A DNA stretch of 64,000 nucleotides from Saprolegnia diclina VS20 (Eukaryota; Oomycota; Saprolegniomycetes; Saprolegniales; Saprolegniaceae): positions 1,361,333 to 1,425,332 of the forward strand of contig NW_008246068.1 in the NCBI RefSeq assembly GCF_000281045.1, in the 5' to 3' direction. The stretch's first letter is position 1. The number at the start of each line of letters is the position of its first letter. Below, piece after piece: positions 40,052 to 50,881 of this stretch. The notes under the pieces are model-generated. The model was not told where the DNA came from, did no database searches, and saw nothing but the letters and a program-made list of their open reading frames with translations. The position numbers and the translations under genes are program-made.

Positions 40052-43000
40052 TTAGCGCCGCCGTTCTTGGTACGGCGTCTTCATTGGCGTCTTGAAGGGC
40101 GTCATGGGCGTCGGCTCGGCGAGGCCGGCGTAGTGCTTGGGGTTGATCGTGACACTCTTGGTCGTGTTGTTGGTCTTGTAGATACCGACGAGACGGTCCG
40201 CGAGCTCAAACATGTTGTTGCGCAGACTGATGATGATGAACTGCGCGTTCTTGGTGCGCTGCTTGATGTAGTTGCCGACGATCGACACGTTCTTGAAGTC
40301 GAGGGCTGCGTCAATCTCGTCCATGACGTACAATGGCGTCGGCTTGTAGTGGTGCAGCGCAAACACGAGCGCGAGCGATGCGAGCGTCTTTTCGCCGCCC
40401 GAGAGATTCGAAATGTTCTTCCAGCTCTTCTTCGAAGGCCGGACGCTGAAGACGACACCCTCTGAGAACGGGTCGAGTGAGTCGACGAGCTCGAGCTCCG
40501 CGTCGCCGCCGAGCGTGATCATCTGGTACATCTCCTTGAGCTTGAGCGTGATCGCGCGGAAGCCGTCCATAAAGTCTTCGAGGCGCTTGCGCCGCAGCTC
40601 TTCGTACTCGCGGCGCTTGGCGTCGCGCGTGTCTGTCGCCGCGTGCAGCTCGTTGCTGCGTGCGATGTACTCTTTCTCCTTCTTCTTGTACTGCGCAATC
40701 GCGCCCATGTTGACGTTGGCCTTGAGCTCGTCGCGCTGCTGGATCAAGAATGCAAGCTCGTACTTGATCTCTTCCTTGGAGAAGCGAGAGAGCGCCGCCG
40801 CGTCGTAGACAGGCAAACCGTTGTGGCTTGCACCGTCGTCATCGGTCGCGTTCGGAGTTTCGTCGTCGGCCGGCGGACCACAAATGAGCACAATGTCTTC
40901 TTCGTCTTTTTGAAATCTCGCGCGCAGTGACGTGAGCTGGACCGACCACGTCGCGACCTTCTTCTCGTTCTCTGACATGACCACGAGGCACTCGTCGTAG
41001 CTGTTGAGCAAGTCGACTTCGCGCGACGCCATCTCGTCCACCGTCTTCTTGAGCGTATTAAACTCTTGGAGCTTGTCGTTCATGACGCTCGTGTGCTCTT
41101 CCATGAGCTGGCGCGCCGCCTCGTGGCGGTCCGAGACCGCCGCCGCCGAGTCTTCAATCTCCTTGGCTTCCGCGCGGAGCGCCTCGAGCCGCGCTTTCGT
41201 GGCGTCGATGTCGGCAGCGAGCTTGGCTTGGGTCGCCACCGACCGCTCCAGGTTCTTCTTGCCCGTCTTGAGGTCCACGCGGCGCTTGGTCAGCTCTTTC
41301 GTCTTGGCGTCGATCTCCTTGCGCGTCGCCTCGACCTTCTTGTGCTGCTTCTTGAGTTTCTCGCCGCCGAGGTTCAGAATTGCACTCTTCATCTGCTTGA
41401 CTTCGGCCTCCATCGCGTCGACTTCATCCTTGTGGCTGTCGTACTCAGCCTCTTTTGCCGCGACCTCCTTCTCCAGCGCCTTGATGCGCTTCGTCTCTTC
41501 CGGCGAGAGGTGCACGAGCTTCTCGAGCTCTTTGATGCGCGCCGCCATCGTCGCCTTGCGCTGCTTGGACGCATCAATCTCCATCGAAAGCTTGGGCAGC
41601 GTGTGCGTGTGCGACTTGATCGTAGCCTCGAGCGACCGCAGCTCGCCCTCCAAGCTTGACCGGTTGCTGCGAATACTGTAGAGTGTGGCTTTGAAACTCT
41701 CGGCCTCGCGCTGCAGCGCCTGCATCTCTTCCGGGGACACGGCCGGCGCTGCGAGCTGGCTCGACATGCCGCCGCGGCGCACGTTTCTGCCACCACCCGA
41801 CATGGCGCCCGACGTCTCAATGAGCCCGCCCTGCAGCGTCACGACGCGGTAGCGCGGGCCACTGTAGGCAACCTGCTTCGCTTCCTCCAACGTGGGCGCC
41901 ACGAGTGTGTCCTTGATCGCAAAGTAAAACGCCACGCGGTGCGCCTCGTCGTTGACGCGGATAAGATCAAAGAGCCGCGGGTACGGCGTGTTGGGCGGCG
42001 GCCCGTGGGCTCGGGCCCGGAAGTTCTGGATCTTCTCGAGAATAATACACGTGACGCGTCCGAGGTTGTGCTTGCGGAGGTACTGGACGACCTTCTGCGC
42101 CCCAGCGGTGGTGTGCACGACCACGTTGTCGAGGCCGCCGCACGCAGTCGAAATCGCCACGTCGTACTGCGCGTCGATCGCGCCGAGGTCGCCGAGACGC
42201 CCCACAAGACCAGCGTCGGCCAAAGGGCCACCCGACCGTGCTGCATCCATGAGTTTCGTCATCATTTGGTTGCGCGAGGTTTGGTTCTGCGCCGTCTGGG
42301 CCGCCTCGTCGGCCCGGGCGCGGGCGTTCTGGTACTGGGCGTTCGCCGAACGTTCTTGGGTCTCGGCTTCGCGGAGGTCGGCCCGCGCATCTGTGACGCG
42401 GGTTGTCATCTCGACGAGCTCCGTCTCCATGGTCTGCACTTGGTTTGCGAGCTCGATGTTCTTCTTGTCGGCGTCCTTGATGGCCGCCTTGTTCTTGGTA
42501 ATGTCTTCTTGGGCCTTCTCCATGTTTTGGCGGATGAGCGAGATCTCCGTCTTGCGCGTGTCGATCGTCGACTGGATCTTGAGCAAATTTTGCTGGTACG
42601 GGGCGAGCGCGTTCTGCTTCTCTTCGAGGCCCACACGCATGCGCGCGGCCTCGCCCTTGTGGCTCTCGAGGATCTCGTCCAAGACCGCCTCTTCCTTCTC
42701 GAGCGCCGCCTCGCCCGCCGAGATCGCGACTTCGACGTCCGGAATCGCGGCTTCGTGCTCGGCCATGGTCTCCACGAGCGCATCGTGCTTCTCGACCTCC
42801 TTGGTGTGGGCGGCCGCGAGCTCCTTCGCCTGCTTCTTGGAGAACTTGAGGTCCTCGCGCACCTTGACATCGCGCTTTTCAAACTCGGCAAACTCGGCTT
42901 CGACCGTGTCAAGGTCGTTCTTGACCTTCTGGAAGGCGTCGTCGACGACCTTGTACTCCTTCGAGACGACGTCGAGCTTGGCGCGGTGCGTGGCCATGCG

Positions 43001-44086
43001 CTCCGACTCCTTCTCGAGCTTCTCCTTGAGCTTGTCGCGCTTGAGCGTGCACTCTTCGAGGTTGGCAGTTGACTCGCGCAGGTAGAGCTGGTATAAAATA
43101 TTTGACTTGAGGTACACATCGCGCTCCTTCTCGAGGTACTCTTGGGCTTCCGTCTTGGCATCTTCGAGGTTCTCCTTCTCCTTCTCGACGACGCGGACGC
43201 GGTTGAGCTTCTCAAGGCGCGCTTCGTTGAGCGCGTCAACCTCCTTCATGACGTCTTCCGTCTTGGCAACGTATTGGTTGGAGCCGATAATGTCTTCGAG
43301 GTACTCGAGAAGGCCTTCGTCGTGCTGGTTCTCGGCTTTGCTCTTCATCATTGCGATTTGCTCGACCTCGCCCTGGAGAATCAAGAATCGGTTGTTGTCG
43401 AGGTCGATACCACGCTCGCGGAGAAGCGACGTGACTTCGGTAAAGTTGGAGAGCTGCCCGTCAATGTAGTACTTAGACTGGTTCTGGCTGTTGGCCGTGC
43501 GTGACACGACGAGCTGCGAGTTGGGCACGACGGTATAGTCATCGTCGCCGTCGCCCGTGTCGATAATGTCCTGGAAGAAGACCGAGACGCGCGCTTCCTT
43601 GAGGTTCTGGAAGAGACTGCTCTTGTGGATGAGCTCCGAGACCTTGGAGAGACGCAGCTTCTTCGCGCGCTTCCCAAAGACAAAGAGGAGCGCGTCGATC
43701 ACGTTGCTCTTTCCGCTGCCGTTGGGCCCGACGACCGAGCTAAAGCACTTGTGGAACGGGCCGATCTCGCGCACGCCAGCGTACGACTTGAAGTTTTCGA
43801 CCTCAAGCTTTGTGATCATGAGCCGCGGCCCCGCGGGCACGGCCACCTTGCTTTTCGACGGTGTAAAGTAGCTCGGCGTCTCGGGCACCATGGACGGCCG
43901 CGCCGTCTTCTTGGCCGGCGTCTGCATCGGGGTCGTGAGGCCCTGGCTCGCCGCGTCGCTCGGAGCGATCGCGGGCTCGGGGCGCGCCGGCGACGCAGGC
44001 GCCATAGGAGCGTCTACCTCCGTGCTCGAAGCATCTTCGTCGACCTCGTCCATCGTGCTGATGTCTTCCATGTCCACGTCGGCCAT
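40052..44086 (-). CDS. SMC4: condensin subunit SMC4
   Basis: One uninterrupted exon of 1344 aa starting at the ATG 44086-44084. Walker A (VVGPNGSGKS) lies near residues 119-127 after LMITKLEVENFKSYAGVREI. Long coiled coils flank a hinge near residues 615-690 (GRLGDLGAIDAQYDVAIST, CGGLDNVVVHTTAGAQKVVQ). The C-terminal head has the signature LSGGEKTLASLALVFALHHY and Walker B LYVMDEIDAALDF. YAGVREIGPFHKCFSSVVG is typical of SMC4 rather than SMC1-3. The N-terminal tail has several TP sites (TPMQTP, ETPSYFTPSK), plausible CDK targets as in other SMC4s. It pairs with SMC2 for mitotic chromosome compaction. Confidence 0.97.
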   Translation of the reverse strand: MADVDMEDISTMDEVDEDASSTEVDAPMAPASPARPEPAIAPSDAASQGLTTPMQTPAKKTARPSMVPETPSYFTPSKSKVAVPAGPRLMITKLEVENFKSYAGVREIGPFHKCFSSVVGPNGSGKSNVIDALLFVFGKRAKKLRLSKVSELIHKSSLFQNLKEARVSVFFQDIIDTGDGDDDYTVVPNSQLVVSRTANSQNQSKYYIDGQLSNFTEVTSLLRERGIDLDNNRFLILQGEVEQIAMMKSKAENQHDEGLLEYLEDIIGSNQYVAKTEDVMKEVDALNEARLEKLNRVRVVEKEKENLEDAKTEAQEYLEKERDVYLKSNILYQLYLRESTANLEECTLKRDKLKEKLEKESERMATHRAKLDVVSKEYKVVDDAFQKVKNDLDTVEAEFAEFEKRDVKVREDLKFSKKQAKELAAAHTKEVEKHDALVETMAEHEAAIPDVEVAISAGEAALEKEEAVLDEILESHKGEAARMRVGLEEKQNALAPYQQNLLKIQSTIDTRKTEISLIRQNMEKAQEDITKNKAAIKDADKKNIELANQVQTMETELVEMTTRVTDARADLREAETQERSANAQYQNARARADEAAQTAQNQTSRNQMMTKLMDAARSGGPLADAGLVGRLGDLGAIDAQYDVAISTACGGLDNVVVHTTAGAQKVVQYLRKHNLGRVTCIILEKIQNFRARAHGPPPNTPYPRLFDLIRVNDEAHRVAFYFAIKDTLVAPTLEEAKQVAYSGPRYRVVTLQGGLIETSGAMSGGGRNVRRGGMSSQLAAPAVSPEEMQALQREAESFKATLYSIRSNRSSLEGELRSLEATIKSHTHTLPKLSMEIDASKQRKATMAARIKELEKLVHLSPEETKRIKALEKEVAAKEAEYDSHKDEVDAMEAEVKQMKSAILNLGGEKLKKQHKKVEATRKEIDAKTKELTKRRVDLKTGKKNLERSVATQAKLAADIDATKARLEALRAEAKEIEDSAAAVSDRHEAARQLMEEHTSVMNDKLQEFNTLKKTVDEMASREVDLLNSYDECLVVMSENEKKVATWSVQLTSLRARFQKDEEDIVLICGPPADDETPNATDDDGASHNGLPVYDAAALSRFSKEEIKYELAFLIQQRDELKANVNMGAIAQYKKKEKEYIARSNELHAATDTRDAKRREYEELRRKRLEDFMDGFRAITLKLKEMYQMITLGGDAELELVDSLDPFSEGVVFSVRPSKKSWKNISNLSGGEKTLASLALVFALHHYKPTPLYVMDEIDAALDFKNVSIVGNYIKQRTKNAQFIIISLRNNMFELADRLVGIYKTNNTTKSVTINPKHYAGLAEPTPMTPFKTPMKTPYQERRR

Positions 44087-44414
44087 CGTACTGCGCTTGC
44101 CGCTGCGGTTCTTGGCCGTTTGAATTCCCCCGCTGGAGGATTCAAATTCGAGCCCTCGTTACAGACACTTGGAGACCTTTTTACAAGAACACATAGAAAA
44201 CCTGTCAAATGAAATCGCCACATGGTATGCGTTTTGGGAGGTCAATGGGCACGAACCACTCAATTGCAGGATATTATTTTTGAGTCTGATGTCGGGCCTT
44301 GGCATAAAATCCATTTGTTGTTTGTATCCAAGAGGTCGAATATTAAAAAACGCGCCATTAAAAAGACGTGATTTTGAGCTATTTTATTCCGCGCCAGCCC
44401 ATTATCTTATTGAG
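44087..44414. other. divergent promoter region SMC4/eIF3k, AT-rich
   Basis: About 330 bp, AT-rich from 44260 to 44400. No gene; both flanking genes start outward from here. Confidence 0.35.
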
Positions 44415-45229
44415 ATGAGCCGCTTCGTGAGCTTTGAGAAGGACGCGACGTCCAAGGCCGCGGCCGCGGTCCGCGCGCAGGTCGCCGCCGATGGCATGGA
44501 CGAGAAGCTCGTCGGCCTCCTCGAGGCCTACCTGGACGAGCAGATCGCTGGCAACGTCGTCGACGAGGAAGCCAACCTCATGCTCCTCAAGCTCTACACC
44601 ATCTACCCGGTCAAGCCCGAGCAGCACCAGACGCGTGTCGCCCAGGTGCTCGCCAAGGGCCTCATGGCGTTGCCGTCCAAGTACTTCCTTGGCGCCACGT
44701 ACATGGTCTCGGAGGCGCTGCGCAAGGTCCGTTCCGCACCGCGACCATGGTCGCTAACGCGCATTAGGACGCCACCATTGCCGACTTGCTCAAGGCCGGC
44801 GACGTTTTGCAGTCGTGCTTGTTCACGGTGCGCCTCGCTTCCTGTCCTGTTGGCCAACATCGTCTCATGTGTCGCCTGCAGGATTTCTGGCAGCTCAACT
44901 TGCCGTTCGCCAAGAAGATTCCTGGCTTCGAGCAGGCCGTGCGCGCGTTCATTTTGTCGACGATTGCCAAGAGCCACGAAGTGGTCGCCAAGGCGTTTGT
45001 GCAGGCCCAGTTGAACTTGTCAGAAAAGGAAGTCGCTGCGCTCGTCGCGGGTACGTCGTCGTCGTTGTCTGCCCTTCCTCATCCGCTTCTTCTAGAGCTC
45101 GGCTGGACGACCGAGGATGCGTCGTATGTCGTGACGCCCAACTCGGAGAACACGATGCGCCCCAAGAAGTTCAAGGAGGACATTGAGTTTGCCGACATTC
45201 TGGACACGATCCAGGTGCTTTCCCGCTAA
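44415..45229 (+). CDS. EIF3K: eIF3 subunit K
   Basis: Four exons, 44415-44726, 44768-44827, 44882-45050 and 45096-45229 (224 aa; human 218). Family pattern: VGLLEAYLDEQI, VVDEEANLMLLKLYTIYPVK, VLAKGLMALP, ADLLKAGDVLQSCLFT joined to DFWQLNLPFAKKIPGFEQAV, and the PCI-type end LGWTTEDASYVVTPNSENTM then RPKKFKEDIEF. All three introns (41-54 bp) are phase-consistent. It is a peripheral, non-essential part of the eIF3 scaffold that binds the 40S ribosome. Confidence 0.9.
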
Positions 45230-45639
45230 ATTAGATATACGTAAGCAGTCTCGACAACACGAGTGCCACGTCATATTGCACTTCGTCTCCCTTGCCCATG
45301 TCGCTGCTGAGTGCATCCCACGTATGAGACGCCCTGCCGCGCCAAAACTACCGCGGCAACATCTTCCTGCCGCCCATGCGATCCAGTTACGACAGAGCGC
45401 CTCCGTGGACGATGGTGCTCCGATGTTTACCGTGCAAGGCCTGCGGCCGCCGTTTCTGATGCCCGTGCAAAATCTCGCGAAGGGCGAGTTGGGGTTGCGG
45501 GCACACACCGGTCGCACCCGAGGACTTGGCGACGTCAGGCATCACCCTCTTTGCACGCCAAGTGCCCAAATACAGCTATTAGCAAGAAGCGAGACGGTGG
45601 ATTCTTCTTTATACATATGTACACCAATGCAAGAGCCAC
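45230..45639. other. convergent spacer eIF3k/permease
   Basis: About 400 bp. Plus-strand frames stay open (for example PMFTVQGLRPPFLMPVQNL near 45420), but no start, splice sites or family could be assigned. Confidence 0.3.
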
Positions 45640-47409
45640 CTAATGCGTCTTGGGCGGCAACCTCGGATGCGTGCTCACCGACGTCTTGCTCAATGACGGC
45701 GCGACCGTGCTCTTGGTCGAGTGCTTGAGCCACTTGTGCCAAAACCGGTGGTTGGTCTCGGAGCTGGTCGCGCCAGAATGCTGCTTGGCCGCCTTGAGCT
45801 TGGCGGCCTTGAGTTGCTTGGCACGCGTATGGTTGTACTTCATGATCGAGAACTTGAAGACGGACGCATACTCGTCTTTCGAGAGCGTTTGCACATGCTT
45901 CCCAACCGCGTGGTAGTAAATCGAGAGGAGGCCCATGAAGAGGAGGAGCGCGATGGCCGCGACGCCGTCGTCGCCCTGGAAGCCGCCGACGATCGAGAGC
46001 GCCATCAAGCCGTACACAAACGCGGCAAAGTACGCGCCGAGAATGCCATATGGACTTTTGTAGCCGTCCGGCGGAGTCTTGTACGTGGTGCGGAGCTTGA
46101 CAAAGCCGATAAGCTGCGCGACATAGCAAAACGTGGCCGACAAGATGAAGATGTTTTGCGTCGACGCTTGGAAGGACGGGCTCAAGTGCCCCAGCGTGCA
46201 GAGGAGGTACCCAAACATGGACGACGCAACCATCGGCCAGAGCGTCGAAGCTCGATTTTTGAGTTTGAGACAGGCCGGGAGTAAATTCGAGTTGGCAAGC
46301 GCCATTGTGAGCTGCGCGTACGGGAGGAAGAAGCCGGCAGCCATGCCCATTTGCGCCGGCAAGATGAGCCACTGGCCGACCGTCTCGGACGCGCCGAGGC
46401 CAAGCGCGAAGCCGTAGTTGAGCGGAAACTCGGCGCTAATGAGCTCGTTCATGCCCGGAGGGAGCGACGGGACGATAAAGATAAGTGCAATGTTGGAGAT
46501 GAAGAGCGTCCACGTAGCCGCGACCATACCTCGTGGCATCGCGCGCTTGGGGTTCGCGACCATGCTCGTGACGAGCGTGAGGCACTCGACGCCGGCATAC
46601 GCCCACGACGTGTACGGCATCCACGCAAAGAACGCCGAACTCAGAGTGCCCGAGGCCCAGATCGCACTCGACGAGGTCGCGTTATTACTGCCGTCGGTGC
46701 TATTGTCGTAGAGCGCACCGTAGACGCGCAGGTTGGCGCGCCCGAGGTTCGGGAGCACAAAGAGCACGCTCGGCAAGAGGCACGAGAGCGCAAAGACGAC
46801 CATGAAGCGCCACATGTACTTGCCGCGGAGGTGCAAAATCCCGATAAAAACAACGTAAAAGACGAACCATAAGACCGGTTTGTAGCTATTGGGCAGGTCC
46901 CATGCCGTTGTGAGAAAGTCGGCAACGTAGCTTACCGAGACGGCCGCCGACGCAATGTACGCCAAGAGCTCAAGAAATCCGACGATGAAGCCTGCGTAAA
47001 AGCCGAGCGTGATGCGCGTGAGCCCATACGAGCCGCCAGAGAAGGCGAGTTTGCCGGAGATCTCGGCTGCTGACGAAATGTAAATGACGTACGCGACGCC
47101 CGTCATCACCTGGGAGATCGCGAACGGCACAAACCCAGTCTCGAATGCTGCGTTCCAGCCGTAGAGCTGGCCGCCCATGACGCAGACAACACCGAGCGCC
47201 CAGATATGGATCGTACCCGCGCGGTCTTCTTCGTGAATGACGCCTTCGACGTTCTCTTCGACGCGGCAGCCGGATGGGTGGCCACTCTCGGATGGCGGCT
47301 TGCCCTCGGACGGCGGCTTGGTCTTGGGCTTTGCCTTGGCCGTCACATGGATCACGTTGGGCGCATTCGCACGCGTCGCCGGGAGGATGTTGCTAACCTT
47401 CGGGAACAT
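45640..47409 (-). CDS. APC-superfamily amino-acid permease
   Basis: The frame is open to 47487; I place the start at the ATG 47409 (MFPKVSNILPATRANAPNVI, ~589 aa) because a CCAAT-like box lies at about 47445. An earlier ATG is at 47475. About twelve membrane helices are predicted, including IHIWALGVVCVMGGQLYGWN, VIYISSAAEISGKLAFSGGS, then SYGLTRITLGFYAGFIVGFL, and MPYTSWAYAGVECLTLVTSM. The SSAAEISGKLAFSGGSYGL region recalls ethanolamine/amino-acid permeases (EutP-like). The cytosolic N-terminus has a small repeat (KPPSEGKPPSESGHPS); the C-tail is Lys/Ser-rich. Substrate cannot be told from sequence. Confidence 0.87.
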   Translation of the reverse strand: MFPKVSNILPATRANAPNVIHVTAKAKPKTKPPSEGKPPSESGHPSGCRVEENVEGVIHEEDRAGTIHIWALGVVCVMGGQLYGWNAAFETGFVPFAISQVMTGVAYVIYISSAAEISGKLAFSGGSYGLTRITLGFYAGFIVGFLELLAYIASAAVSVSYVADFLTTAWDLPNSYKPVLWFVFYVVFIGILHLRGKYMWRFMVVFALSCLLPSVLFVLPNLGRANLRVYGALYDNSTDGSNNATSSSAIWASGTLSSAFFAWMPYTSWAYAGVECLTLVTSMVANPKRAMPRGMVAATWTLFISNIALIFIVPSLPPGMNELISAEFPLNYGFALGLGASETVGQWLILPAQMGMAAGFFLPYAQLTMALANSNLLPACLKLKNRASTLWPMVASSMFGYLLCTLGHLSPSFQASTQNIFILSATFCYVAQLIGFVKLRTTYKTPPDGYKSPYGILGAYFAAFVYGLMALSIVGGFQGDDGVAAIALLLFMGLLSIYYHAVGKHVQTLSKDEYASVFKFSIMKYNHTRAKQLKAAKLKAAKQHSGATSSETNHRFWHKWLKHSTKSTVAPSLSKTSVSTHPRLPPKTH

Positions 47410-47488
47410 ATCCTTCGGCTCTTGGTACTGAAGATGACCCGAGATTGGGAATAGCGCCACCGAGAATAGGTGCATAACGCCGCTCAAA

Positions 47489-48973
47489 ATGGCGCGCCTT
47501 TTTCATGACGAAACGACAAGCATCGATTGTGACAGGATGCGTATCTATGCGTTTACAGAGGTTTTCACAGGAAAGGGCAATATGAGCATGCTCTGCAGCT
47601 TCGTGGACGTGCAGGGCGACCTCTACTACTGCCCGCTCGCCGAGTTTAGCTCGGCGTATGCGACACCCCGCCTCGAGGGCGCGCTTGTCGTCGCCGAGCC
47701 CATCTCGGGCGCGACGCCACTGCGCAACGCTAGGGCCGTCGCTGGCAAGATCGTGCTCATGCAGCGGGGCACGTGTGACTTTGTGACCAAGACGCTGCAC
47801 GCCCAGAACGCGGGTGCCATTGGCCTCATTGTAGCCAACACAGACGAGGAGAACCCGCAGCTGGCCTTTGTCATGGACGCCGGCCTCCAGCGTGCGGCCC
47901 TCCGGTCGCGCATTCCGGCGGTCATGGCACCCTTCGAGACGGCGCAGTACCTCTTGGATCTGCTTGGCGATTCGGACGCAATGAGCCTGCGTATTGCCAT
48001 CGTGCTATTAAGCGCCGCCGAGGCCTCGACGGTCCTTGACGCACAGGCATCCGAAAAGCGGCGGCAGCTCGCCGAGGCTGAAGCGCTCCTCAAGCAGCAA
48101 GACCGCGAGCGCCAGCAGCGTGAGGCCACGCTATTACTGCGCAGTCGGCTCGCCAAAGAAGCGAGTATGACCAAGTTTGTGTCGCCCGAGCCATCGACAA
48201 TGCCGGCACTGCTGTGCGAGGCGGTGCCCCTGCCATCCGCGGTCGCAGTGGCGGTCGGGACGCCGCACCTCGACACGAAATGCATTTCGCCACGCGCAGC
48301 ACCGCGCTTTGACACCAAACCCGACGCGATGACGGCAGCGTCGTCCCTCGGGCTCCTCGTCCTCGACATGCAGTACTACTGCGCCATGCCACACGTGGGC
48401 AAGTTTGCCAACCAGGAGAGTTTAAACGCGTATTACTTTGACCGGCTGCGAAAGGTCGTCGTGCCCAACGTCCAGCGCCTTCTCGGAGCCTTCCGGGATC
48501 GCAACTACGACATCCTCTACGGCACGATCGAGAGCGCCACCAAAACCGGCCGCGATAGAAGCAAGGCGCACAAGATCGCGGGCATTCACGTGCCCCGGGG
48601 CAGCTTCGAGGCCAAGGTGCTCGACGACGTTGCGCCGCTCGAAGCCGACGTGGTCGTGCCCCGCACGGCGGTCAGGTAAATCGACGTCCTCGGACTGTGT
48701 GCTATACGCAGTGATAGCATTTTTGGCGCGACCAACGTCGACTACCTCTTGCGGAACCTCGGCGTCCAGTGCGTCGTTGTCACGGGCGTCTCGACGCTCG
48801 GGAGCCTCGAAGCTGCGGTGCGCGGCGCCATGGACCGCGGGTATAGCACCATCGTCCTCGAAGACGCGATCGCGTTCGAGACAAGCGACGAACACGACGC
48901 CATCATGCGCGCGATGGACCGCATGGGCGCTGGCTACATGGCGTCGACGTCCGAGTTCGTTGACAGCTTGTAA
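47489..48973 (+). CDS. PA-domain / isochorismatase-like fusion lacking the catalytic cysteine
   Basis: Two exons, 47489-48675 and 48712-48973 (482 aa from the first ATG; an ATG at 47537 is also possible). The N-terminal part is a protease-associated domain (GKIVLMQRGTCDFVTKTLHA, then QNAGAIGLIVANTDEENPQL). An Ala/Gln/Arg-rich helical linker follows (~residues 185-230). The C-terminal part is isochorismatase-like: LGLLVLDMQYYCA (motif Asp), VPNVQRLLGAFRDRNYDILY, and SIFGATNVDYLLRNLGVQCV then VVTGVSTLGSLEAAVRGAMD. The usual motif GVxTNxCVxxT has Cys as nucleophile; here that position reads Ser. No signal peptide is evident. Enzymatic activity is doubtful or altered. Confidence 0.83.
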
Positions 48974-49026
48974 TTACATAGCAGTTGCAACGGTTTGCGT
49001 AACGGTAGTGGGATTGCGACCGCAGG

Positions 49027-50763
49027 ATGATGCGCGAGGAGGCGACCGCGAGGCCCAGCGTCGGCTTTGGGTTCCTCTGGAAGTTTCCGAGCGAAGGCTC
49101 CAACAGCGCCGACGCCGACGCGTCCTTCCCACACCGATGCGATAGCTGCGGCGACGCCTGGGTCACATCGCTGGACGATCTCAAGCGCCACGCCGCGACG
49201 TGTCGTGGCGCCCGCCGTCCGCGCCGCCTCGAGCTAGGCGCGCCTCGTCCATACTGGTGCGAGATTGCTGCCACAAGCCTCGAGGTATTAGCGGTCATTT
49301 CGTGCTACTGCGGATGCTGACAAACAAGCTAGTGGCGCGAGGCCGCGCACGCGCTGCAGGACGAGCACAACCAAGTGCCGTTTACGACGGTCGTGCGGGT
49401 CGCGCCGCTCGACGACGACTGCTTCCAGGTCGTCACGCTGCAGAGCTGCATCACGTTTCGCGCAGAGTCGCAAGACGAGCGCAACGCGTGGCTGAGCGCG
49501 CTCGGCGAAGCCATCTTCTGCCTCGGCGCGCCGCCGGGTGCCGAGGCGACAGAAGCCGTTGGCGCCTGCCTCGTACATCTTTGGACACACTTCGTTTTGC
49601 TCAATCATTCTTGCGTAGCGAAGGGGCGGCGACGTCGACGAGCTGGAAGCGATCTTGCAGTCGCACCCGGCCGCCATCACCAACACCGACACCGACGGCA
49701 ACTCGATGCTGCTGGGTGCGTCCAGACGCTCGTTGCTCTGGGATGATGATGATTCGTGACTCAACTAGTCGCCTGCAAGCTGGGTGCTCCCATCGAGGTG
49801 TTCCGCCTCCTGCTGCACTATGGTGCCGACGCTTACGCAGTCAACGCCAAGTGCGTTCTCACAGCCGATGAGCGAGGTCTCATAAAGGCGTAGGGGGGAG
49901 GCGCCGATGTTACTGCTGAGTGCGGCGGGCGAGACGGCCATCGTGCGGCTCTTCCTTCTCGACTTTGACGTCGACGTGCACACGCGGTATGGCGGTGGCG
50001 TCTCGGCGGTGCTGGCGGCGGCGGCCATGGGTGAAACCAAGGTACTTTTATCCGACGCCTGCCGGATGCCTCGCACACGGTGTAGATGCTGCAATTGCTC
50101 TTCGAGCTCGGCGCTAACCTCTTGGACGTGGATGACCGAGGGTACTCGACGCTTCACTGCGCCAGCACGTACTGCTACGGCCTCGACACAGTCTCGTATC
50201 TCTGTGGTGTGGCGCCGAGCCTCATCGACTGGCCTGCCAGTGACGGAAGCACGGGGCTTCTCCTCGCGGTGCAGCACGGGTAGGCCATTGAAACCAACAT
50301 TACTACGTTGATCGAAATGGCAGGCTCCTGGAAATTGCCAAGGTGCTCTTGGACCACCAGGCCAACCCGCGTATCGCCGACATGCAAGGGGTCACAGCCG
50401 ACGCTTTAGCCCGCGCTGCCGGTCATTGGGACCTCCTCGCCCTCATGACCCCGCCGCCGGGTATCCTGGCTCATGTATCGATGCAATGTGACTCAGTACT
50501 GGGTAGAGAACCCGTGGATCGAGTGCCAAACGGACGAAGGCGACGTTTTCTACTACAACTCGGTGACGGGCGAGTCGAGCTGGTACCTTCCAGGCCCACC
50601 TATCGTGGACGAAGACGAAATAGCAGTCAAGTCGACGCCAGTGTGCCTCCTGCCGCTCGTGTCGCCTCTCAACGCACTCGACGACCCAGACGCGGCGGCA
50701 AAGGAGCTCGTCCGACGCAAGAAGGAGCGTCAGCAGCGTCGACGGCGAAAGCAGGCATCTTAA
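49027..50763 (+). CDS. zinc finger / PH-like / ankyrin / WW domain protein
   Basis: About eight exons with 36-50 bp introns. In order: a C2H2-like finger (CDSCGDAWVTSLDDLKRH, then AATC), a PH-like domain (RPYWCEIAATSLE joined to WREAAHALQDEHNQVPFTT, then ITFRAESQDERNAWLSALGE), ankyrin repeats (VFRLLLHYGADAYAVNA, MLQLLFELGANLLDVDDRGY, LLDHQANPRIADMQG) and a C-terminal WW domain (NPWIECQTDEGDVFYYNSVT, then GESSWYLP). The end is Lys/Arg-rich (KELVRRKKERQQRRRRKQAS). WW domains bind proline-rich partners. This looks like a membrane-associated scaffold; no specific role is known. Some exon ends are approximate. Confidence 0.72.
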
Positions 50764-50881
50764 AAAGCGAAATTACGAGTTGTCTCGACCCCATATCCAC
50801 CGACGTGTAGAGGAAAGCTAGAGATAGCACGTCTACGTCTCGTCCACGCTCTCTCGTCGACGGCGGCTACACAGCATTTCG

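Noticed and set aside
41939-43085. two long plus-strand frames opposite SMC4
   Set aside because: Mirror frames of coiled-coil codons; SMC4 motifs on minus are unambiguous.
44125-44160. tRNA-like GGATTCAAATTCGAG segment
   Set aside because: No matching acceptor or anticodon stems within 75 bp.
50760-50763. overlapping stop codons of kinesin-2 and the WW-domain gene
   Set aside because: It requires kinesin to read through to 50760. A 34-bp intron gives a more typical basic kinesin tail ending at 50882.
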